From positions 1 through 39,048 of the forward strand of contig NZ_JACWFH010000032.1 in assembly GCF_019749255.1 (NCBI RefSeq): a stretch of 39,048 bases of DNA, written 5' to 3'. The DNA is from Mesobacillus maritimus. Lineage in GTDB: Bacteria > Bacillota > Bacilli > Bacillales > Cytobacillaceae. The notes beneath the pieces were generated by a model that saw nothing but the letters and a program-made list of their open reading frames with translations, had not been told where the DNA came from and searched no databases. This document shows positions 1 through 8,139 of the stretch, one piece after another. How positions within the stretch are numbered: the stretch's first letter is position 1; each line of letters begins with the position of its first letter. Made by a program: the position numbers and the translations under genes.

Positions 1-60
1 TTTTTAATGTCCTTGACAAAGGGTACAGTTCAATTTTAATCTCCTGCCTTCCTAGGTTTC

Positions 61-690
61 TTATACGAAATCAACAAGATCCTTTACCGGAATCCGAGTT
101 GTTTTGAATGCTGGCGCTGCTGCTTTTCCTACAGCAATCAATACGATTGGCATATAGCGGTCAGACACTTGGAATTTCTCGATGAACTTTTGCTTATCAA
201 AACCGCCCATTGGAACGGTGTCATAGCCTTTCGCTTTTGCAAGTAACATCAGTTGCATGGAAACTAAACCTGCATCGAAAGAAGCAATATTTTTACGAAC
301 CTCTTCAGGTGCTTGAGGGTAGGTGTTGTTTGCACTTTCAATTAAACGATTCATGTTGGCTTCATCCATAAACCCAGCTTCGAAATTGCTACGATACACC
401 CTCTCAATGTTGTTATGCATTTCTATATCGCCAAGGACAGCAATCACAGCTGAAGACGTTTCAACAGGTTCTTGATTGTAAGCAATTTGACGAAGTTCCT
501 TCTTCGTCTCTTGATCATCAATGACGATGAAACGCCAAGGTTGTAGATTGCTAGAAGAAGGAGCAAGGGTTGCCTCACTCAAGATTTCTTCTATTTCCTC
601 CCGAGCAATTTTAAAAGTAGGATCATATTTTCGAACAGAGTGACGATCTCTGATGATATCTGTTAAGGTTGACGTTGCTGTAGTAGACAT
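61..690 (-). CDS. Nitroreductase family protein (YdgI-like), FMN-dependent
   Basis: A 209-aa flavin oxidoreductase of the nitroreductase fold, expected to be cytoplasmic and to reduce nitroaromatics, quinones or similar electrophiles with NAD(P)H. The FMN phosphate-binding N-terminus reads RDRHSVRKYDP (about residues 14-24), followed by the family signature APSSSNLQPWRF (about 43-54). The mid-protein GLVSMQLMLLAKAKGYDTVPMGG segment (split here as about 142-164) and the C-terminal IVLIAVGKA strand are also typical. Length matches B. subtilis YdgI, to which it reads as similar from memory. The start ATG has a GGGGG-type ribosome binding site just upstream. It lies 120 bp downstream of the drug exporter on the same strand, and a 15-bp palindrome in that gap suggests separate repressor control. 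The true substrate cannot be told from sequence. Confidence 0.92.
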   Translation of the reverse strand: MSTTATSTLTDIIRDRHSVRKYDPTFKIAREEIEEILSEATLAPSSSNLQPWRFIVIDDQETKKELRQIAYNQEPVETSSAVIAVLGDIEMHNNIERVYRSNFEAGFMDEANMNRLIESANNTYPQAPEEVRKNIASFDAGLVSMQLMLLAKAKGYDTVPMGGFDKQKFIEKFQVSDRYMPIVLIAVGKAAAPAFKTTRIPVKDLVDFV

Positions 691-716
691 GCAGTTTTCC
701 CCCTAGTTGGAATTCA

Positions 717-731
717 CTTACTAATAGTAAG
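717..731. promoter_or_regulatory. Palindromic operator candidate upstream of the nitroreductase
   Basis: CTTACTAATAGTAAG is a perfect 7-bp inverted repeat around one base. A further half-site CTTACTA lies at 749-755, and a TTGACT -35-like hexamer (minus strand) at 771-776. Nitroreductase genes of Bacillaceae are often repressed by MarR- or DUF24-type redox regulators that bind short TAGTA-type palindromes, so this is a plausible operator. No good -10 could be placed and no regulator gene is adjacent. Confidence 0.4.
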
Positions 732-810
732 CGTTTTGCGTTGATAAGCTTACTATTTTACAAGTGAAAGAGTCAAGCAATGAGTTTGGGGGAAGACAAG
801 GGACTGTCGT

Positions 811-2322
811 TTACCGCGTTTTTCGAATTTCCTTGGGTAGAAATAGGATAAATATAAAACTAATAATGGAAAGGATTGCTAGTCCCCAGAACACGTTGTG
901 CAGGGAGATAGAGAGTCCTTCTTCTAATAAATGAACCACATCGGTAGGGAGGGCACTTCGTTTATCTGGGTCGAGCATGGTGTTGGTGACGTCTAAGTTT
1001 ACTGTTTGCCCCAAATTACCAGCCTGCCCTTCGAGGTATTTTGATAAGCGCGTATTCAAAACACCACCCATTAAGGCGATTCCTACCGTATTCCCAAGAA
1101 TCCTCATAAACATATTGGAGGCTGTGGCCACACCGCGAACCTTCCAGTCGACGCTGCTTTGAATCGAAACCACATAGGTGGTCGTCGTAAAGCCCATTCC
1201 CACGCCAATAAAGAAAGAGCCTACTCCTACAAATACTGGTCCAAATGCAGGTTGGGAGAGTAAGAGTATGCTGGTCCCGATTATCAAGCCGAAGCCACCA
1301 ATTAAGGCTGTTTTTAATGACCCTAATTGTACTAATACTTTACCCGCGATGGTTGAAGAAATGGGCCAGCCAATCGACATCATGGCAAGAGAAAAGCCAG
1401 CAACAGTAGCAGATTGAGCCATGACACCCTGAACATAGGTTGGTACAAAACTGATTACCCCAATCATGATCATCCCCGTGGTAAGAGCCCCAAGATTGGA
1501 TGCAAAAATCACTCGGTTTTTCCAGATGTGTAAAGGCATCATAGGTTCTTTGGCTCGTCTTTCTTGTAAAAGAAAGAGAGTGATTCCAATAAGAAACAGT
1601 GCAAATAAGCTGAAACTTGGGAGGGATGACCAACTCCAAGCAACGCCTCCTTGGATAAGTGCGAGCATCAGCGCACTTATGGAAACGAGCAATAAACCTG
1701 AACCGAGGTAATCGATTGAGTGTTTTTTCTTTTCCACATTTTCATGAAGATAAAAAATAATTCCAATAAGCGAAAGGACTCCGAACGGGATATTAATCCA
1801 AAACACCCATACCCAGTCAAGATAATCAACAAATAGTCCGCCAAGGGCCGGTCCAACAATGGCGGAAATGCCCCAAACGCTTGCAAGATACCCTTGGATT
1901 TTTGCGCGTTCGGCCATTGTATAAATATCCCCAACAATAGTGGTGGCAATCGGTTGAACAGCACCCGCTCCGATGCCCTGAATTAAGCGGAAGAATATTA
2001 GCATAGGCATGGTCGTTGCAATCCCACAAAGAATCGAGCCAATCATAAAAATGACAACCCCGAAGATATAGACTGGTTTTCGACCAAATAAATCAGCTAG
2101 TTTTCCGTAGATCGGAATCGTGACTGCTTGCATCAATAAGTAAATTGAAAATACCCAGCTGTATAAAGAGAAGCCCCCTAAATCTGCGACAATACTTGGC
2201 ATCGCAGTGGCAATAATCGTTCCTTCAATCGCCGCCATAAACATTCCAATTAAAATAGCCCCAAAGACAAATGCCCGCTTCGTTGTCTTTTGGCTATCCT
2301 CACGATCTAGTATTTGTTCCAT
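811..2322 (-). CDS. MFS drug:H+ antiporter, DHA2 family (EmrB/QacA type)
   Basis: A multidrug exporter of the 14-helix DHA2 branch, in the cytoplasmic membrane and driven by the proton gradient. Visible features are the helix-1 motif MAAIEGTIIATAMP (the usual Asp is Glu), motif A GKLADLFGRKPVY in the loop after helix 2, the helix-4 Arg in FFRLIQGIGAG, and the antiporter motif C in helix 5 (SAIVGPALGGLFVD). About 500 residues is the usual DHA2 length. The reading frame extends 5 codons further up to an ATG at 2337, but that start has no ribosome binding site. The ATG at 2322 has GGAAG 8 nt upstream, so I use it (503 aa). Substrate is unknown; the nearby nitroreductase might share a xenobiotic response, but that is only inference from position. 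Confidence 0.9.
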   Translation of the reverse strand: MEQILDREDSQKTTKRAFVFGAILIGMFMAAIEGTIIATAMPSIVADLGGFSLYSWVFSIYLLMQAVTIPIYGKLADLFGRKPVYIFGVVIFMIGSILCGIATTMPMLIFFRLIQGIGAGAVQPIATTIVGDIYTMAERAKIQGYLASVWGISAIVGPALGGLFVDYLDWVWVFWINIPFGVLSLIGIIFYLHENVEKKKHSIDYLGSGLLLVSISALMLALIQGGVAWSWSSLPSFSLFALFLIGITLFLLQERRAKEPMMPLHIWKNRVIFASNLGALTTGMIMIGVISFVPTYVQGVMAQSATVAGFSLAMMSIGWPISSTIAGKVLVQLGSLKTALIGGFGLIIGTSILLLSQPAFGPVFVGVGSFFIGVGMGFTTTTYVVSIQSSVDWKVRGVATASNMFMRILGNTVGIALMGGVLNTRLSKYLEGQAGNLGQTVNLDVTNTMLDPDKRSALPTDVVHLLEEGLSISLHNVFWGLAILSIISFIFILFLPKEIRKTR

Positions 2323-2509
2323 CCTTTTCACTTCCATTTTTTGAGAGAATATAAGCTACAGTTTTTTATTATACACTATTTGGGAGGGACATAGGGACCG
2401 TTTAATGCCGCTTACCATTACGGTAAACTGTGTTTATTACCATAATATTCGAAGGTGGTGACATCAAAAGGGATTGGTCATCACCATGACTCTTGATTTT
2501 AAAAATCCA

Positions 2510-2547
2510 AACAAAAAGCAACATGCGGCTGCATGTTGCTTTTTGTT
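2510..2547 (-). terminator. Rho-independent terminator of the peptide-binding protein gene
   Basis: The inverted repeat has arms CAAAAAGCAACATGC (2512-2526) and GCATGTTGCTTTTTG (2531-2545) around a GGCT loop. It is T-rich on both sides and sits 27 bp past the stop codon of the minus-strand oligopeptide-binding protein gene. Confidence 0.85.
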
Positions 2548-2573
2548 TAGAGCTAAGCAGAGAGATCTTTATC

Positions 2574-4247
2574 TTACTCTGCTACATTCGCCCACTTATA
2601 CTCGTAAGTTGCACCGAATGGATTTACAAATACTCCTTCAACTGTTGGAGAAACTAATTGTGCTCTTGAAGCCTGGTAAACAGGAGCGATAACCGCATCT
2701 TCAAAGAGTACTTTTTCAGCTTCTAGGAAGTTGTTGTAACGAGCTACATTGTCTGTAGCAAGAGTGGAAGCTGTGTCAAAGACTAATTTGTCATAAGTTT
2801 CACTAGAATAACCAGTCCAGTTGTTTCCACTATCTGTTGTAAATAGGTTCATATAAGTGAATGGATCAAGGAAGTCAGGGCCCCATCTTGTAAGCTGAAG
2901 CTCATATTGCATACTATCATCTAAATCAAGACGTTGCTTTTTCGGTACTTGTTTAATGTTTACCTTTAAACCTTCAAGATTTGTTGAAAGTTGGTTTGCT
3001 ACATATTGAACGAGTGTTTTTGTTGTTTCGTCATCATCTGCAAGGAATTCAAGTTCTACAGAATCTTTGCCAATCTCTTTAAGGCCTTTAGCCCAGAATT
3101 CTTTAGCTGCCTCAAGGTCATAAGCTGAAAGGTCGCCACTCACTGCACGGAAATCCTCACCTGTCTCAGGCATTGGAGTGAAGTCTTTTGGCACTAGGCC
3201 GTTTGCCACGATAGAACCGTTGTTTAAGATTTCACCAACTAGAGCTTCTTTGTCAAATGCGCGGCTAAGAGCAGCACGAATATTTTTATTTGCTAAAGCA
3301 TCATTTGATTCTTGGTTAAACTTCAAGAAATACACGAAAGTATCTGCTGATACTTGGTAATCCTCATCTGTGGAATATTGATCGACAAGGTCAGAAGTTA
3401 AATCAATTCGTTGAACAGTACCTTCTTCATATAATGCTAGTGCTGTTTGTGGGTCTTTTACGACTTCGAAATTCAATTTGTCCATTTGTACAGTTTCTGC
3501 ATCCCAATAATCTTCGTTTTTCTCAAGCTCCCAAGAGTTGCTTGTGCTGTCCCAGTTTGTCATGGTATAAGGTCCATTCGATAATAGGCTATCTGCGCTA
3601 AGTGCAAATTTATCGCCTTGTTCCTCCACAAATTTTTGGTTCAATGGAAGGAATGTACCGAAAGTTGTTAGTGTTTCAAAGTACGGTGTTGGATTTTCTA
3701 ATTCAACTACTAGTTTGAAGTCACCGTCAGCTTTTACTCCAAGTTCTTCAACTGGTTTTTCACCAGTGCTTACAGCTGTTGCATTTTTGATGACGCCATT
3801 CATCATGTACGGGCCATATTCTGATCCAGTATCAGGATTTACGGCACGTTGCCAAGAATAAACAAAGTCATGAGCCGTTACAGGGTCACCATTTGACCAA
3901 ACAGCATCTTCACGTAGTGTAAAGGTCCAAGTTAAGCCATCTTCGCTAACTTCATGCCCTGTTGCAATTCCGTCAGATGGTTGTGTTTCTTCATCTAAAC
4001 GGTATAACCCTTCTGTTGTTGCAGCTAGAAAGACAAATGAAGATTCGTCTGTAGCTAGTGAAGGATCCATTGAAGGAATGGCTTCTGGGTTTGTAAAGCT
4101 TAGTACTTTTTCCCCAGCCTTTTCTTCTGTTTTTCCTTCATCTTCTGAGCCTTCATTACTAGCCGGCTCATCCCCAGAGCATGCCACTAAGCCAAGACTT
4201 AGTACCAAGCCCATTGCTAAAAATAATAACCAATTTTTTAGCTTCAT
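2574..4247 (-). CDS. Oligopeptide ABC transporter substrate-binding lipoprotein (OppA/DppE type)
   Basis: A 557-aa extracytoplasmic solute receptor of the SBP_bac_5 family that captures peptides and hands them to an Opp/Dpp permease. It has a lipoprotein signal peptide with lipobox LVAC (Cys23), then a charged Ser/Glu-rich linker. The mature protein has family segments such as the region with EDAVWSNGDPVTAHDFVYSW (about residues 113-132) and the C-terminal DFLDPFTYMNLF. GGGGGAG lies 5 nt before the ATG. No permease or ATPase gene is adjacent and it is followed by its own terminator, so it is a monocistronic receptor that must share a transporter encoded elsewhere. Peptide receptors of this group also import signalling peptides; nothing here decides between roles. 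Confidence 0.93.
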   Translation of the reverse strand: MKLKNWLLFLAMGLVLSLGLVACSGDEPASNEGSEDEGKTEEKAGEKVLSFTNPEAIPSMDPSLATDESSFVFLAATTEGLYRLDEETQPSDGIATGHEVSEDGLTWTFTLREDAVWSNGDPVTAHDFVYSWQRAVNPDTGSEYGPYMMNGVIKNATAVSTGEKPVEELGVKADGDFKLVVELENPTPYFETLTTFGTFLPLNQKFVEEQGDKFALSADSLLSNGPYTMTNWDSTSNSWELEKNEDYWDAETVQMDKLNFEVVKDPQTALALYEEGTVQRIDLTSDLVDQYSTDEDYQVSADTFVYFLKFNQESNDALANKNIRAALSRAFDKEALVGEILNNGSIVANGLVPKDFTPMPETGEDFRAVSGDLSAYDLEAAKEFWAKGLKEIGKDSVELEFLADDDETTKTLVQYVANQLSTNLEGLKVNIKQVPKKQRLDLDDSMQYELQLTRWGPDFLDPFTYMNLFTTDSGNNWTGYSSETYDKLVFDTASTLATDNVARYNNFLEAEKVLFEDAVIAPVYQASRAQLVSPTVEGVFVNPFGATYEYKWANVAE

Positions 4248-4501
4248 TCTCTCTCCCCCTTAAAATATGTTTGTTTTTAAATTCTAAATATTATACCTAA
4301 ATAGAATAATCTAAAACTATAAGACTGATTATACGGTCTAGTTGGATGGCTTGTAAAGTAAATAATAGCGAATTTTAAAAATATTTTTTATGTATTATAG
4401 GGAAATATCAAAGAAGGGTTATTAATATAAAAGGATAGTAAATTATTTTAACTGAATAAGAGGAAGGGAAAAGTAAAAGTAAACATTGGAAAGTTGGAAG
4501 A

Positions 4502-4591
4502 TTAAAGGAATTGAAATAAACCTATTATAGTCCCAATGATCAATATCGTCCAAAATCTTGAGGGTAGATTGAAAAACTTAAACGGAGACAT
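4502..4591 (-). CDS. Possible 29-aa single-pass membrane peptide
   Basis: ATG-initiated frame encoding 29 residues: a polar, aromatic N-terminus (MSPFKFFNLPSRFW) followed by a hydrophobic helix (TILIIGTIIGLFQFL). The residue pattern looks like a small membrane protein, but the only ribosome binding candidate (AGGAT) is about 13 nt from the ATG and there is no clear terminator. It may equally be chance coding or a decayed gene. Confidence 0.2.
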   Translation of the reverse strand: MSPFKFFNLPSRFWTILIIGTIIGLFQFL

Positions 4592-4790
4592 ATTCAAGGA
4601 TACATCCTAAGTAAACAAGTAAGACTCTCTATTTGAAAAAATGATAAATGCAAGAAATACACAGGCTAGGAGATAATATTTGGGAAGCGGTTTGGCTAAA
4701 AAAAGCAAAGGGAAGAAGGGAAAATAGTTCCGATAAAGTGGAGAAAAGCTTAAATTCATAGCATAAATAGTAAGCGGAATAACAATACAT

Positions 4791-4821
4791 AAAAAAGGTT
4801 TGGGAAAATCCCAACCTTTTT
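4791..4821 (-). terminator. Rho-independent terminator following the 47-aa ORF
   Basis: On the minus strand, AAAAAGGTTGGGA pairs with TCCCAAACCTTTTTT across a short loop with one bulged base, and the structure runs into a T tract. It begins about 40 bp downstream of the stop of the small ORF at 4860-5003, which supports that ORF being transcribed. Confidence 0.75.
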
Positions 4822-4859
4822 GTCGGTGATAAGTTATTATTATGCGATTAAAATAACCG

Positions 4860-5003
4860 TTAGTTGAGTATATCTTTTAGAAATGTTCCAAATCCATGAC
4901 CTGCTAAGTACATGGTGTTGCAAAGCTGCACGGTCATATCTATTAGGTTACTTAATCCAAATGCTACCAAGCCAATAGTAGCTATTGCTATTATTAGTCT
5001 CAT
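4860..5003 (-). CDS. Small hydrophobic protein, 47 aa, unknown function
   Basis: A short gene below usual length cut-offs. It starts at ATG (minus strand, 5003) with GGGGTG 5 nt upstream, and is followed about 40 bp after the stop by a good terminator, so it has the layout of a real transcription unit. The product has a hydrophobic N-terminus (MRLIIAIATIGLVAFGLSNL), one Cys at position 28, and an aromatic/Gly-rich tail ending GFGTFLKDILN. It could be a single membrane helix with an amphipathic tail, or a short secreted peptide. An inverted repeat (TACCACA at 5060-5066, TGTGGTA at 5094-5100) lies upstream and could be regulatory. I do not recognise a family. Confidence 0.5.
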   Translation of the reverse strand: MRLIIAIATIGLVAFGLSNLIDMTVQLCNTMYLAGHGFGTFLKDILN

Positions 5004-5195
5004 ACGACACCCCAATTTCAAAAATAACACTTACTAATAGAACTATCTTATATTCGTTTTACCACAAATCCCAAGATACTTCTTAAACATTCCTGTGGTA
5101 AACTGAATCACTATATTCGTTAAATCTACTTTACCATATAATACAAATAAATCCTTTTGTTCTTTATAATTGAATAAAATTACGATAAAAAAATA

Positions 5196-5250
5196 AAATA
5201 GCACCCCGCATCATGACAATATCCATTGTCATGAAGTGGGGTGCTATTTA
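5196..5250. terminator. Strong hairpin, probable bidirectional terminator
   Basis: AAATAGCACCCC (left arm) pairs with GGGGTGCTATTT (right arm), and an inner stem TCATGACAAT pairs with ATTGTCATGA around a tiny loop, with A- and T-rich flanks. It sits between the two small minus-strand ORFs at 5437-5502 and 4860-5003. Confidence 0.7.
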
Positions 5251-5436
5251 CGATGCAAACTTAGGCTTATTTCTTATGGGCGTGGTATGAACGAAATAGA
5301 TTAATTATTTATTATGCTAAAAATGTTGCTAATTTATTATTTATATAATGTTAATCCACAAGGCACTACAGAAAGGGACCGTTTACTTTTTTACTATTTA
5401 TATTCTGTTTTACAAATTATTACATATCGTAAGGGT

Positions 5437-5502
5437 TTATACCGGCGGAGAAAACATCGAAAACAAGCATATAGTTAAAAAAACGATTAAGAATTTTTTC
5501 AT
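5437..5502 (-). CDS. Possible 21-aa hydrophobic peptide
   Basis: ATG-initiated 21-residue frame, MKKFLIVFLTICLFSMFSPPV. It has the Lys-Lys plus hydrophobic-core pattern of a signal peptide or small membrane peptide, and ends right after the core. AGGGTG lies about 10 nt upstream, a TGGTACAAT extended -10-like element further up, and a strong hairpin about 190 bp downstream. It could be a small membrane peptide, or the relic start of a lost exported protein. The evidence is thin. Confidence 0.3.
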   Translation of the reverse strand: MKKFLIVFLTICLFSMFSPPV

Positions 5503-5606
5503 AGAATAAAATCACCCTAAAATAATAGTAGGAACTACACCATTGTACCATGATAGGCATAAAGTTTAGTTGGTAACTAATGCTAACTATATGGGGGTGG
5601 GCATCT

Positions 5607-6128
5607 TCAGTGTACTGTTTTCCTTTTGTATATTTTCTCGATTAAGTGCCCTAATAGTGCACCCAATAGACCGAAGACTAAACCGTTCTGAACGGGAAAG
5701 TGTAGAAAGCTTAGAACTCTTAGTTCTTCAAACAGGCTTAGGTTATGCCAAAAAAGGCCAAGGTCCATGCCGATGACCAAGCCGAAAAACCAACCAGTAA
5801 AGAAGGTTCTTTTAAGTGGACCATTTCCGTTTGAACGGTAATTTATGCTTTTGGCATAGTTGTAAGCTTGCCAAACAGAATAGCCGTAAACAGCAGGATA
5901 AAATAGCCCCCATTCATAATTGATGATCTCGTGGGCTTGTTGAAAGTCGCCATTAAAGGAATAAAGAATGGCGAGATTTAAGTTTGAAAAAAGATTAATT
6001 AGAAACTCTAAGGTCAATAGAAGAAACGCGGGGATATAATCTCTATTATAAAGTTGACCTAGACCAGGGAGTGCAATGGACCAAAGCATGGCTGCAATAG
6101 GGCTTTTGTAAACTTGTTTTTGTCGCAT
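5607..6128 (-). CDS. Multi-pass membrane protein, DUF5683/TM2-like
   Basis: A 173-aa integral membrane protein of unknown function. The first helix carries the recognisable block SPIAAMLWSIALPGLGQLYNRDY (cited as residues about 8-30), the small-residue plus GLGQLYN pattern seen in DUF5683/TM2-type proteins. At least three more hydrophobic segments follow, including FFTGWFFGLVIGMDLGLFW and NGLVFGLLGALLGHLI, and the tail is basic. The open frame extends upstream to an ATG at 6221, but the ATG at 6128 has GGAGA 5 nt upstream, whereas the longer version has no such site, so I use 6128. It is monocistronic by appearance, with no informative neighbour. Confidence 0.75.
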   Translation of the reverse strand: MRQKQVYKSPIAAMLWSIALPGLGQLYNRDYIPAFLLLTLEFLINLFSNLNLAILYSFNGDFQQAHEIINYEWGLFYPAVYGYSVWQAYNYAKSINYRSNGNGPLKRTFFTGWFFGLVIGMDLGLFWHNLSLFEELRVLSFLHFPVQNGLVFGLLGALLGHLIEKIYKRKTVH

Positions 6129-6308
6129 AGTATTCTCCTTCGGGAAGAATTTAATAAACAGCTTTTCTCTATTAAACAACTTTTTGATAGGGAATGGGGA
6201 ATAATTATGAAAATTTAACAAAATTTAGGAGGTAAGTACTAATTGTCATGGTAGTCAAGCAGGATAAATGAATACCTGGGCACTTTACAAGTAGTTGAGC
6301 GTATGTGC

Positions 6309-6358
6309 AAAAGGACGGTCTTGCTTCCAGTAAGGATAAAAGCAAAACCGTCCTTTTA
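6309..6358. terminator. Terminator hairpin after the anti-sigma gene
   Basis: AAAAGGACGGT (left) pairs with ACCGTCCTTTT (right), extended by TTGCT/AGCAA inside. The stop codon of the minus-strand gene at 6363-7424 lies immediately next to it. The T-run is better on the plus strand than on the minus strand, so efficiency for the sigma operon is uncertain. Confidence 0.65.
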
Positions 6359-6362
6359 TTTT

Positions 6363-7424
6363 CTAATTCATCTGTTTCTTATCTTTTCCTAAGATAATGA
6401 GTTCGTATGGATCGTTTCGAACATCTTTTGTGAGATCGTCTGTTTGAATAAATGTATGGATCTCTTGCTCAATTTTAACAGCCAGTTCCTTAGCAGAAGC
6501 ATGTGTTGATTTTACAGATGTTTTCACTTTAATTTGTAAGGGCAGGGGATGGAAGGAGTAGGAGAACCCTGTCACCTTGAATTCTTCGTTTTCCATTAAC
6601 CCTCCGACTAAGATATGAATGATTCCTGCTTCTTCCCAACGTTTTTCTTGCTCACGTGCGGCCATATCAATTTTCCGAATATCGAGCTTGAAGTCGTCCC
6701 CATACGGTTTTGCCACTGTGCGTAATAAGTCTTCAAGCTCAGCGATTCTCGTTTCCGTTTTGGGAATCGCTACATAAATGTACTTCTCAATTTCATTTAT
6801 TCTGGCCTGAACTGGGAATGGCATATCGTAATTGTGTTTCTCGAGTTGAGCAATGATGCTTTTTTCTAATTCGCTGCTAGCTTTTATATACTTCTCCACT
6901 TCGGGACTGTCCTCTGGGATTGGGTCATAGACGGTTTTATCATGAATGACTTCTATTTTATAAGTTCCAAAGTTATTTTCTTTTACAGCGGTGTTCACCA
7001 GTGGAATTACACTTTCTTCAATCTCCTTTACCTCTGTCTTTGTCCCACCAAACCATATAGTAATCTCTCTTTTTGGAATCGATACTTCGATATTACGAAG
7101 GTCATTGTACTTTTCATCCTTCATGGCCTCAAAAACAACATCTTGTAGAGCATTTTTATATTCCTCTTGTTGAATAAACAAACTGAAATAAGGGATTTTT
7201 GCAGCAACTTTTGCCATGGTTGGTGAAAAATAAGCTGAGCCAATAAATAAAAGAAAGATGGCAGCCGCAGCTAAACCGGTAAGCGCTAGTTTCTGTTTTG
7301 GTTTTTTCTTTTGAACGGGACTCTCTCCCTTTTGAATAGCCTCAAAGACTTGGGTTTTATTCTTTTCATCAAAATGCAATTCACTTAAGTCTGGATGTTG
7401 ATTCGGGTATTTAAACTGTTCCAT
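6363..7424 (-). CDS. Membrane anti-sigma factor, DUF4030-like, partner of the ECF sigma
   Basis: A 353-aa single-pass membrane protein. Residues 1-45 are cytoplasmic and charged and would bind the sigma factor. One helix (LALTGLAAAAIFLLFIGSAYF, about 46-66) follows, and the rest (about 285 residues) is an external domain with repeated Glu/Lys-rich alpha-beta segments such as NIEVSIPKREITIWF and KYIYVAIPKTETRI. The architecture and operon position fit an anti-sigma factor; the external part resembles DUF4030 proteins from memory. The gene overlaps the sigma gene by 14 bp (7411-7424), so the two are probably translationally coupled, with AAGGAG 9 nt before the ATG. No zinc-binding HxxxCxxC anti-sigma motif is present. 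What it senses is unknown. Confidence 0.75.
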   Translation of the reverse strand: MEQFKYPNQHPDLSELHFDEKNKTQVFEAIQKGESPVQKKKPKQKLALTGLAAAAIFLLFIGSAYFSPTMAKVAAKIPYFSLFIQQEEYKNALQDVVFEAMKDEKYNDLRNIEVSIPKREITIWFGGTKTEVKEIEESVIPLVNTAVKENNFGTYKIEVIHDKTVYDPIPEDSPEVEKYIKASSELEKSIIAQLEKHNYDMPFPVQARINEIEKYIYVAIPKTETRIAELEDLLRTVAKPYGDDFKLDIRKIDMAAREQEKRWEEAGIIHILVGGLMENEEFKVTGFSYSFHPLPLQIKVKTSVKSTHASAKELAVKIEQEIHTFIQTDDLTKDVRNDPYELIILGKDKKQMN

Positions 7425-7974
7425 GGATCCCCACTCCTTCCATCTTCAGTTGTAAAGCTTGTCGTCCCCGGTGGAGTCTAGTTTTAATCGTATTGGTATT
7501 TAGGTTCAACATTTCCGCTATTTCCTGAATGGATAACTCTTCATAGTAAAATAAAATCATCACTTCTCTAAATTTAACCGGGAGATTCAATACTTGTTCA
7601 AAGATGGCTTCTCTTTCTTCGCGATCCACTAATTGTGCCTCAGTGGATTTGGAGCCACTTTTTAAAAGCGAAACGAGCATATCCTTGTAGGTAATATTTT
7701 TATATGTCCAACTTCGCAACATATCTTTGCACTTATTCACCGTAATTCGGTAAATCCAAGTTTTATAGGAAGCTCTATTCTCGAATCGATCCAAATGGTG
7801 ATAACAGCTAATAAACACCTCTTGTGAAATATCCTCCGCTAGTTGCCTTTGCTTTAGATAAGTAAAAGCTAAACGCAGAACCATATCGCCATATTCCTCC
7901 ATCAGCCAAGTGAGCAATTCATCTTTAGAAGCAGAGCCCGGTGGAGCCGACTTATTTGTTTCTTCCGTAAACAT
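7411..7974 (-). CDS. ECF-type RNA polymerase sigma factor
   Basis: A 187-aa group 4 sigma-70 factor. Region 2 (about residues 25-90) contains DISQEVFISCYHHLDRF and SYKTWIYRITVNKCKDML, the -10 recognition and melting helices. Region 4 (about 125-180) contains PVKFREVMILFYYEELSIQEIAEML and the helix-turn-helix NTNTIKTRLHRGRQAL (both cited in part). The ribosome binding site AGGGGTGA precedes the ATG. The gene sits directly upstream of, and overlaps, the membrane anti-sigma gene, the usual signal-transduction pair for envelope stress. An ECF-type promoter lies 31-57 bp upstream, so it is probably autoregulated. Which B. subtilis ECF factor it matches (SigV, SigX, SigM or YlaC-like) cannot be settled by eye. 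Confidence 0.92.
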   Translation of the reverse strand: MFTEETNKSAPPGSASKDELLTWLMEEYGDMVLRLAFTYLKQRQLAEDISQEVFISCYHHLDRFENRASYKTWIYRITVNKCKDMLRSWTYKNITYKDMLVSLLKSGSKSTEAQLVDREEREAIFEQVLNLPVKFREVMILFYYEELSIQEIAEMLNLNTNTIKTRLHRGRQALQLKMEGVGIHGTV

Positions 7975-8004
7975 CCCATATCACCCCTCATTTTCAACAG
8001 ATTA

Positions 8005-8031
8005 GACGAGACAAAAGGAAATATGGTTCCC
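8005..8031 (-). promoter_or_regulatory. ECF-type promoter of the sigma/anti-sigma operon
   Basis: On the minus strand GGGAACC (8025-8031) is followed, 17 bp after GGAAC, by CGTC (8005-8008). GAAC/AAC at -35 and CGTC at -10 with 16-17 bp spacing is the ECF promoter layout of Bacillus. Its place 31 bp upstream of the sigma gene implies positive autoregulation, which is an inference. Confidence 0.65.
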
Positions 8032-8139
8032 TTACTTTTTAAAAAAGGAATAAGGAGGATGGTTCGAAGCAAAGAAAAAGATCAGATTATATGATTAATC
8101 GTAGCCGTGATTGAGGGGATTGGAATGAAAGGTGAATAA

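Larger units (their letters stand above)
4248..4859. other. Gene-poor AT-rich intergenic stretch
   Basis: About 610 bp between the peptide-binding protein gene and a 47-aa ORF. It is very AT-rich. It holds one possible 29-aa minus-strand ORF (4502-4591) and a clear minus-strand terminator at its right end. A 61-codon minus-strand frame at 4629-4814 has low-complexity F/S/L/C composition and overlaps that terminator, so I do not accept it. No RNA gene was recognised. Confidence 0.6.

Noticed and set aside
1-60. Possible gene end at the left edge
   Set aside because: No frame or terminator can be supported in 60 bp; it is only the sequence downstream of the nitroreductase.
2474-2692. 72-aa plus-strand ORF
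   Set aside because: Crosses a terminator and is antisense to the end of the peptide-binding protein gene.
4629-4814. 61-aa minus-strand ORF
   Set aside because: Low-complexity composition, no ribosome site, and it overlaps the terminator of the 47-aa ORF.
5570-5776. 68-aa plus-strand ORF
   Set aside because: Lies mostly antisense to the DUF5683-like membrane protein gene and has no family resemblance.
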